From: Acheta domesticus
Taxonomy: Eukaryota > Arthropoda > Insecta > Orthoptera > Gryllidae
DNA: 64,000 nucleotides
Assembly: GCA_031308135.1 (NCBI GenBank)
Contig: JAHLJT010009419.1
Coordinates: 183,916,125-183,980,124, forward strand
Direction: 5' to 3'
The notes under the pieces were generated by a model, which did no database searches, was not told the DNA's origin, and saw only the letters and a program-made list of their open reading frames with translations. Shown here piece after piece: positions 56,561-64,000 of the stretch (the first letter of the stretch is position 1; each line of letters begins with the position of its first letter). Position numbers and translations under genes: made by a program.

Positions 56561-59055
56561 GTTGCTGCTCAGCAAATACAGCGTCACTTTGCCTCTACAT
56601 TCGCCGTTACAGATGCTGGTTAGAAATTGAAGAAATAAGAATCAAAGATGGCATTCACAAAAAAACATGTGAATTAATCGTTCAGAATTATCTAACTCGA
56701 ATTATTTTTCTCGTAAGTTTTAGTGTACTCTAGTGTAGGGAGGTACAGAATTGGAGTCGTCTGAACAATACGATCTTGAATATTTGGCCATAAAATCCAT
56801 GTTTGAGGTTCTTTTAAGCTGTAACATTGCAGACACTTCAGGGCAAGGATCTAATTATGTTTCAAAGATGGTCCAGACTTGAAAAGAGGTAAATGCAATT
56901 TTGTAGCCGAAAATCAAGACGTTTGTATGAATGGTGTCACGGATAATTGTCAGATTTTGAGGTTTTGAGCTGACACTTCATAAATATATCAGGAGTAAGA
57001 TGTAGTTGTGCTGATCATCGAGATATTTTAATTTTGGGGATATACTTCAATAAAGTCCCTATGACTTCAAACTTTTCTGGAAAATGGCATGAAATGATTT
57101 CTATAATAGAAGACAATGCATCTAAAAATACGTTATAGTTCCGATTTTTATCACAGACTCTGAAATTTGGAAAATGGCAAAAGTTAAATTTAATTTCGTA
57201 CCTGTTCTACCCTCCAATGTTCAAGCCAGACATTTGTTTCTCAATTCAATTTTTCTCCTTAAGTACCGGTCAGTGTAGTAGCTCTACTGGCGGATGAAAC
57301 TGAAAATTCAGAAAAGCTTAAGTACCCAGAGGAACCGAACCACCCCAAAACGTTCACCTTAATAGTATTTGATAATAATACTAGGCCCAAAAATATGATA
57401 GGCCCCAAAATATATAATTTTAGAGAAAACGGCTTCAGAAACATGACTTATTTTTTGGAAAATCCAGGTGTTAAGGTCGTGCCGTTTTCCAGTTATGCAC
57501 AAACGTAGCGTGTGTTGCAGGGCTACGTGTATTGCATGATGCATTTGCTCTTGTTTAAAGTCTATTGTGTTCAGGCGGTCATGAAATTTTAGAGTTATTT
57601 ATGTTTATGTAAAGGTGATAATGATCAAGCAGTGACAAAAATTCCAAGGACCTTTGGCCTGAGAGGTTTTAGCCATTGGCACAAACAAGATTTTATTTTT
57701 TACCTAATTTTAATAATTCAGATTTACTTATTTACTAATTAAATAGATGTTAATGTGGCTTGTCTTCTCATATTCCCCTTCCATAAGTCCCTCTCATAAT
57801 TCCCTCTATAAGACATCATGTAGCATCATTCATTTGTTTTTATATTCCCCTCGTAACCACGACCCTCTCTATCCAGGTATGTTATCCAGTCGTATATCCA
57901 GCTCCGTGTGGAAGGCAATAACAATCAATAATGCACAAGTAAAAAACCGAAATTAATTTGTTACTGTTGCACATCTGTGTGCTTATGCTTGCCGCGAATG
58001 CTCATTTATGCCATTATGTTATGTACTGACCTGAGAATAGGATTAAAAGTTTTCATCCTGAATTTAATGATCTTTAATATAATAACATCACTTTGCTTCT
58101 GACGAAAGATGATTCTTTTTAGATACTACGTAAACTCTCATACATTCAATCATAGAGTAGAACAATAATAAACATTATTAAATTACTTCAGTTCAATTTA
58201 AATTATTATCAAATACTATTCAGGAGAACTCAAGCGTCCTTTACAATTTTCAAGAATTTACATCCATATTTAGAAAATATTTAAAATTTAAAAATAATAA
58301 TTTGATTCTTGTCCACTTTTTCTGGATTATAATACAAAGAAGATTTAATGAGATTTGCTCTTGTTGTTTAATAATTTTATTGGCATGAAATGACTGTACT
58401 TTTGTGAATTCGTTGCTGTTTATGATTTGAATTTGAGTTTAGAAAAGTGACCTTGAGTGTCATTTAAAGAGAACTAAGAGAAGGGAGAACAAAGAGCAAT
58501 TTCATATCATTTCTTTTCTAGAATGTTTTAAAGCACCCCAACAAAAAAAGAAATAACCCCTGTTTGGCATTGAGTTTTCTAGTTGACGGAAGTTATCTAC
58601 GAAGTAGTTCCTAAGGGATATCGCCAAAAATATTGCTTAATGCTACTATATGTCTTTAATTAATACACAACCAAAAACAATGATATTTGGTAGAAACGAA
58701 ATGTAATCAATGTTTATATTTTGGTTCATAAAGTTGCATCAAGAAAACGTCTAAACCAATTTTAGAGAAAAAACAAGAAAATTAATAACACTTGTACGTG
58801 ACTATTTTGTTCTTGAAACAAGGGTGAAGTATATTGTTCTCATTTGTTTTCGAGTAAATTTTTCATTCAGAATTAAAATGAATTATTTTCGATACTGAAC
58901 ACTAACAAACAGTAGCTGCTTTACCATGTAATTTGATCACAATGGCATTCTAATGACTTCATACTCTCAAATATGTCTGGATTTATCTTACAAAAAACTT
59001 AAAACAAACAAACAGTTCCTTTGAATTTTAGACATTCAATTTTTATTAGTTATTG
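56561..59055. other. AT-rich DNA upstream of ple, no gene seen
   Basis: Only short frames are present. This 2.5-kb stretch is almost free of recognisable repeats compared with the rest of the window and is the likeliest place for distal regulatory elements of ple, though no specific site can be named. Confidence 0.4.
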
Positions 59056-59074
59056 GCAACTAATTGTATGCGAC

Positions 59075-59115
59075 GACGTGACGTTTCGACTGCAGCTCAA
59101 CAGCCTTCCTCAGAC
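59075..59115 (-). ncRNA. Degenerate hammerhead-like motif
   Basis: On the - strand: CTGAGGA (complement of 59107-59113; canonical is CTGATGA), one extra base, stem II GGCTG / CAGTC around an 8-base loop, GAAA (complement of 59084-59087), then ACG-TCA-CGT, which could form a 3-bp stem III ending in C. The order fits a hammerhead core as carried by Penelope-like retroelements. The T-to-G change in the core and the lack of a clear stem I make it probably inactive. Confidence 0.35.
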
Positions 59116-59929
59116 ATCTGGTTTAGACATGAAAATTTTACATTTTAAGAGAGTTGACAAATGTTATAAATTTAAGTTACAAATATGATTGTAAAATTAT
59201 TAGCTACATCTATAATATTTTGTTGTTTCAACTAGTACTTAAGTAAGTTGATTATTACCAATTCATGAAAGAAGAAGACTATACTATACAAAGAACTTGT
59301 AACTGATTTGTTCGCCACAAATCATCGTTACCGGAACTCGACTGCAGTGGAGTGATCGGTCCCGTTACTTCCTGAACAGCAGGGTGCAGCGCAAGTGCCC
59401 GGGACACGTCTAGCTCCATCTGCGTTCTCGTTCTCTTTTCGAAGGACCTCTGCTCTCGATTCGTCATAGCGGGCGAGCGTCGGACACTGCGGTCGCACCT
59501 CTCGCAAGTGGCGGGAGGGGGGAGGGGAGGGGGAAGGGTGCGAGCACGTGGAGGGGAGAGGGCAGCGGTGACCTCCGCGGTGCCAGAGGTTCCCGCAAAA
59601 ATCGAGTCGGTCTTTTCCCTCGTGTGGTGAATTTCCCGCGGCGGCGGGGCGGCGCGGGGCGCGGCGGGGTGGCCGGAGGGGGGGCGGGGGCGACGGCGAG
59701 GGTGCAGGCGGGGCGGGGAGGGGCGGCGCGCGGCCAATGCGCGACGGCGGCGGCGGCGGCGGCGGGGCTTTCCGTGGCGGGCGTGTCGCAACGCGCTCGC
59801 GCGCGCGCGCGCGCCGAGGGCGCCCGGTGGCGGCGGGGGGCGGCGGGGGCGGCGGGGGGCGGCGGGGGGCGGCGGGGCGGCGGCGGCGCCCGGGCGCGTA
59901 CTTAAGCGCGCGCCGCCGCTGCCCGTCGC

Positions 59930-60278
59930 TTCGCTCGCCGACGCACTTTCGCCGACTCCGGCTGCTGCTTGCTGCTCGTCTGCGCGGCGGTCGTCGTGCT
60001 TCACCGTGAAACGACTTGTGTGTTGCTTTTGCGAGACAACTTCGCTAGAAGCAGCGCACGTCGTGCACAACCCTGCGGCTGACGACCACAACACCATCTA
60101 ACCCGCGCCACTCACACCCGACCCGGCGTCCGACAACGCCTCCTTCGGTAGCAGAGTCGACGTGAGCCAGCCAGAGAGCAGACTGGAGTTCGCAGCGTTT
60201 GGCGTCTTGAGCCACAGCTACCAGCCGAGAGCGGCCCCTGTTACCTTTGCCCGCGACAACAACTCTCAGCCAGACAAC
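59930..60278 (+). other. ple: Probable 5' untranslated region of ple
   Basis: The start is approximate. There is an in-frame stop TAA at 60099-60101, and no ATG occurs between about 59930 and the start codon at 60279, so no upstream open reading frame competes. A GTG at 60162 opens the frame earlier but is not needed. The sequence before the start, ACAAC, is a good insect initiation context with A at -3. Confidence 0.6.
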
Positions 60279-60347
60279 ATGATGGCCGTAGCTGCTGCTC
60301 AGAAGAACCGCGAGATGTTCGCCATCAAGAAGAGCTATAGCATCGAG
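60279..60347 (+). CDS. ple: Tyrosine hydroxylase (pale), first coding exon
   Basis: Encodes 23 residues, MMAVAAAQKNREMF followed by AIKKSYSIE, then a consensus donor GAG|GTAAGC with the intron in phase 0. As I recall it, Drosophila tyrosine hydroxylase begins with the same residues, and this N-terminus is highly conserved in insects. The enzyme converts tyrosine to L-DOPA, the rate-limiting step for dopamine, cuticle tanning and melanin, in neurons and epidermis. Exon 1 covers only part of the regulatory tail. The Ser that PKA phosphorylates in Drosophila (Ser32, in an RRRS motif) and the catalytic domain would be in later exons outside the window. Two ATGs are adjacent; I chose the first, by homology and context. 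Confidence is high despite the short length because the match is exact and both context and donor are good. Confidence 0.93.
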
Positions 60348-61189
60348 GTAAGCGCAGCAGGAGGTTGTACCGTTGCACTGGGAGCGCCGACGCCTCTCAC
60401 TTCGAGGCGACGCGCGGCGTCGTGAGCGCGGAGATGCCCGGCGGGCCTACGCGTAGGAAACGCAAGCGATGGGCGCGTTGCTTCTTAAGACACATAAAAC
60501 TTGATACAAAATACTTCTGTGCATTGATAAAAAATGTTCTGCTTATTACAAAAGTAAAATAATGTTAATTGTCGCCCTGGAATTTGCTTTTGTTGCTCAA
60601 AAGTCTTGTCGTCAGTTAAAATTCTATGAAAATCGCACATTTCGTATAATGTTTTAAGAAGACCCAAAACTTATGTTTGCCAAGACCAAATTTTATCTCA
60701 AATCACAAATTATAATACTATTAACATTGATGCATTACTTCAATTTTTTAAAGTTTTTGCTTATTAGATTATCTTCTGAACAAAGTTAACTATTTTATTT
60801 TTTGTAAAGGGTTTGGAAAATTATCTGATGGAACGAAGTGTTATTAAAATAATAAAAACCGGTCTGTAAAACGGTGAAAAGTTGAAAAAATATTATTAAA
60901 GAAGTAAAAGTTAGCTTAAAAGTAAACAACTAAACAAAAAAAACAAATGATATTCCATCTTGCTCGTTTTTCATGCATTGGCATAGAATGTTTCTTGGAA
61001 ATATATTATTTACGTATCTTTTTATTAAACTTTGGCGTTAAAAATTACTTAGTCAATGAAAAAAATTATCAAAATTAATTCGAATCAATTTTTCTTCTGG
61101 GAATCTCCCAAAACCAATAAACTCATGAGATTGTTCACATAACGACACGTAATATCACCTTTTATAATTTTTTTAATAATCATTTTTGA

Positions 61190-61525
61190 CTGACGACTTC
61201 GCGAATTCTGGTCTGGGACTGCCAGACGGCGCGGCGACCAGGCGCGAATAGAATGCGGTAACTGTAGCATTGCAAGCGCATGACTGTCGTTCACGGCCGT
61301 TCTGGGTATTCGTTACAAAATACGGAAAAGAAACCCGATCGTGCAAGTGTAAGCCAAAGCCCAGCGATTAGAGCGCTGTGGTCAGTCGGAGGCGTCGCCA
61401 GTTGAAGGCGTAGCCGGTACCTCTCGTGCTGCCACTTCAGCGCCCCAGGCACTCCCGCCTAGCTCTTCTTTTCCATCATCTCATGACAGGGGGCGGAACC
61501 AGACAGGGACTCGCATTCCGCAAAA
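61190..61525 (+). mobile_element. Possible tRNA-related SINE inside the intron
   Basis: AAGCCCAGCGATTAGAGCGC (61356-61375) resembles an A box with tRNA D-arm wording, followed by a GC-rich body and an A-rich end (GCAAAAAAAATTGAAAATTA). The B box is not clear. GC content is above the surrounding intron. Confidence 0.35.
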
Positions 61526-62689
61526 AAAATTGAAAATTAAATGTTCGATTATTAAGCTAACTTCAGATTTCAGACAGCGTGTTCTTGTGATCGATTCATA
61601 TTATTAATTACGCAATATTTAATTTTCGTTACTCTTAATTGATTCCAAACGAGTTATTAAAAATTTGTTAAAAACAAGTTTGTGTAAAAACTGCACGTTA
61701 AGAGATTTCTAAATTATTTCACCCTTGAATACGAAAAAGTAACTTGTTTTCGAAACTTTATTTAGTTGGTTTATCAAGATTTTAGGGCTGGTATTTCAAT
61801 ATCTCAATTATAAAAAATTTAACCAATTACATTCAAAATAATTTTAAACACCATGGTTTATATAAAATCGACATTTTTCGTTTTTAAAAAGATTTGATAT
61901 GAAGAAAGGCGGGGAAACGTCGGGTATTTTGCTAGTGAATATATAATTTACATTTTTTCATTGATCAAATTATTACTTCATCACCTGAGTTATATAAATA
62001 ATAATTTCCCTGTTAAATTATTCAAGAATTGCTATTACTGATATTTGAGTACTATGAAAATTACGTTTCTTCAAATAACGAAAGTCATCAAAAGATACAT
62101 ATTGATGTTGTTATATTATACATATTATGTATAATAAATGTCAGAGAATTTCACTTTAAATTACTTTCATCTTAATAGTTTCAGATATCTGTGAAATAGT
62201 TTGTCGATTTTTTAATCGATGTAATAAGCAAAGAAAACGTCTGCATTTTAGAATAAGTTTTCTAATTATTTAGCACTTAATTTCTTCGAGTTTTTCTCTA
62301 ATTTTGACAACTGTCCTGCAATACATTAAATTATTTGGTATAAAGAATTTTTTAAAATAAGACCATGAATGTGCTTTAACCCTGTCAAATCGACATTTCA
62401 CAAAGCGTTTCTGCAAACTTGATATTAACTTAAATGTAAATTTAAAACTTTTTACTGGAAATATGACATGAAAACGTGAATTAACTACGACGCGTAAATA
62501 TGATTACCTAAGTTGTTTATTCGAATAATAGTATGCAAAATTACTTATTACTCAGAACCTCGTGTCCACATTTTATGCATACAATAGAGAACCGTTTCTT
62601 AGTTCAGTGAAGTCTGATGATCCAATAACTGTCAATCTAAAGATGTACAATATTTAAACACAATTGCAAGTCCCTTTGTGATGTCACTA

Positions 62690-62830
62690 CATGTTCATTG
62701 TTCCATCGAAATGTCGGAATAAAGAAATCTTTGTGCCCAGAGCGGGAATCAAACCAACATTTTGAGAGAATCAACATCTTATTTCGTCGCATTAAGCTCA
62801 GAATCCCACAGCCCTAAAAGATAAAGTGCT
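62690..62830 (-). mobile_element. Possible tRNA-derived SINE fragment, - strand
   Basis: On the - strand GGTTTGATTCCCGC (complement of 62743-62756) fits a B box, about 45 bp after AGCTTAATGCGACGAAATAA, which could be a worn A box. It is too diverged to be a functional tRNA gene. Confidence 0.4.
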
Positions 62831-64000
62831 GTCCCAATTAAATTCAATCGTTTTCTTTGCCTTCAATATTTCGAAAATGTTTTAAGAAAACGGATTTCTA
62901 ATAAGAAACGCCAATCAGTAGAATCCCGTCTCAAAAACTTTTATTTCACTCATATAATATAGTGAATGAAAAAGTCTTCTTCTAGATTTCCAATTTAGAA
63001 CTTTTTTCAGAGCTTTTTGTCGAATTTGCAATTTGAGAGCGACAGGCGAAATTTCTCTGAGAACGAGTTGGTAGGAAAACTGGGAGAGAAGTTTGGAAAA
63101 TTGGGAGAGACGTAAGACTCGGTACACTAACGTCTAATTTAAAATTTTGTTGGTCTGTTTTAATTGACCTCAGTTAAAAGGATTAATAGAATGCGATGTA
63201 CGGTTCCACAGCAAATCATTGAATTAATTTCTTATTTACCTTTTCCACGTTTTATTTATTTTGCAATAGGATGCTGATGTTTTATTTCTTTTACAATCGT
63301 GCTGGTCACGCCTCCAGATTGGATGTGTACACGTCTTTCAATTAAGGGAAGTCCAGAAGTTATCAAGCGCTGAGCATTTTACATCTAACCCCTTTTCAGC
63401 ACATCATGTTTTTCCCCATCCATTTACTTGTCTTTGACTTTGTATTTTATTTGTATCTTGAGAGTGCAATTTTCTGCCCTGATAGGTTTTTCCAACAACC
63501 TTCTTATGTTCACTTTTTCTTGAATAAAATAAAGACTCAAAGTTGGGTCAACGTTAGACAAAGAAATGTATTATAATTCATCGTTTTCGTGTTTTTTTAA
63601 TCGTTTGTCTGGATGAAATGCAGGAGATTGCGACAAGAAGTAAGCTGATGCTCGAGTTAAAAAAGAGAAAGGAGCGACCTTGGCGATTGCATTCTTGGGG
63701 AAACACCCATAGATCTTTTTCATCTATTGTGAAGCTAAATTCTTTGTAAATTTATCTTTCTACAGTAGACTCCTTAAGAGCTTTTGTTTTCACTTGCAAA
63801 TAAAGACTCGGTGCCTAATTAAAAAAGGTTTCGAACAGCTACATATTATATCACCTTGACACGTGGGAACTTAAAAACAGTGAGTACGAAAGTCAAGGAC
63901 ATTCTCAGGGCAAGAGAATGTTCTCGACGTTGTATTACTCCGACGCCAAATATAATATTTTTATGTTCTTGTAGTAGATCACTATCAAGGATCACTAAAA

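Larger units (their letters stand above)
59480..60460 (+). promoter_or_regulatory. ple: CpG-island promoter of ple
   Basis: About 980 bp of extremely CG-rich DNA around the start of ple, including a (CGG)n run (59743-59766), a (CG)n run (59800-59816) and G-rich GGCGGGG tandems (59820-59885). No canonical TATA box is visible; TACTTAAG at 59898-59905 is the only AT-containing core-like element and would place a start site near 59930. Frames of 272 residues on the - strand and about 90 on the + strand cross the island and are artefacts of GC content. The promoter assignment rests on position and composition. Confidence 0.75.
60348..64000 (+). other. ple: Intron 1 of ple (5' part)
   Basis: Begins GTAAGC and reaches the window edge, so it is at least 3.65 kb. 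I looked for the next coding block (expected to encode NGYP...RRRS) on the + strand and did not find it. The first 110 bp stay CpG-rich; the rest is AT-rich with worn SINE-like pieces near 61190-61520 and 62690-62830. Confidence 0.8.

Noticed and set aside
59279..60097. 272-residue open frame on the - strand across the ple promoter
   Set aside because: Rich in Ala, Pro, Arg and Gly, lies wholly in the CpG island opposite the ple 5' region, and shows no domain. GC-rich DNA lacks stop codons.
62743..62800. Functional tRNA gene on the - strand
   Set aside because: A B box is present but the acceptor, D and anticodon stems do not pair; treated as a SINE fragment.
63624..63640. Possible ple exon 2 between CAG and GTAAG-like sequence
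   Set aside because: The 17-base segment translates to nothing like the expected NGYP...RRRS block, and the donor would read GAAG|TAAG, not a normal GT site.

Overview
This is a eukaryotic, insect-type window. It is AT-rich, has no dense gene array, is full of decayed transposable elements and holds scattered CpG-rich islands. The one host coding segment I recognise is at the right end, on the + strand: the first coding exon of tyrosine hydroxylase (pale, ple), 60279-60347. It encodes 23 residues beginning MMAVAAAQKNREMF and ending SYSIE, followed by a GTAAGC splice donor. From memory this matches the start of Drosophila TH. The exon lies in a strong CpG island (about 59480-60460), and the rest of the window to 64000 is its first intron. 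The species and order cannot be fixed from the sequence.

Everything left of about 59 kb looks like gene-poor DNA upstream of ple. The recognisable content is mobile. (1) Non-LTR retrotransposon fragments: Jockey-type at 7841-8317, 15852-17472, 28640-29410 and 33028-33362; CR1/Jockey-like at 25708-27220 and 48775-49440; and a GC-rich family at 19225-19985 (+) and 38635-39180 (-). (2) DNA transposons: a Tc1-like transposase remnant split by a hAT-type element with an 8-bp target duplication, a second hAT-type copy, a pogo/Tigger-like element and a Helitron-like 3' end. (3) SINE-like families, the commonest about 550 bp long (5212-5765, 52990-53545, 38540-39565, 56180-56560 and fragments). (4) An unclassified dispersed repeat of about 1.5 kb ('repeat A' here), present about ten times and often carrying a GTCC/GTCT tetranucleotide tract.

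Three structures stand out. A 2.5-kb satellite at 33866-36380 is built from about 165 copies of a 15-bp unit; because 15 is a multiple of 3 it makes long spurious reading frames on both strands. An inverted-repeat element at 15412-17550 carries hammerhead-like cores (CTGATGA, stem, GAAA) in its arms and was split by a Jockey insertion with an 11-bp target duplication. A nest at about 24.8-28.0 kb has a LINE inside a hAT-type element inside a Tc1 remnant.

Other CpG-rich patches (2454-3052, 7665-8400, 14100-14360, 43085-43320, 43970-44240) could be promoters or untranslated exons of unseen genes, but none encodes a protein I recognise. No tRNA gene, rRNA gene or CRISPR array was found. All identifications come from reading the sequence; no database search was possible.
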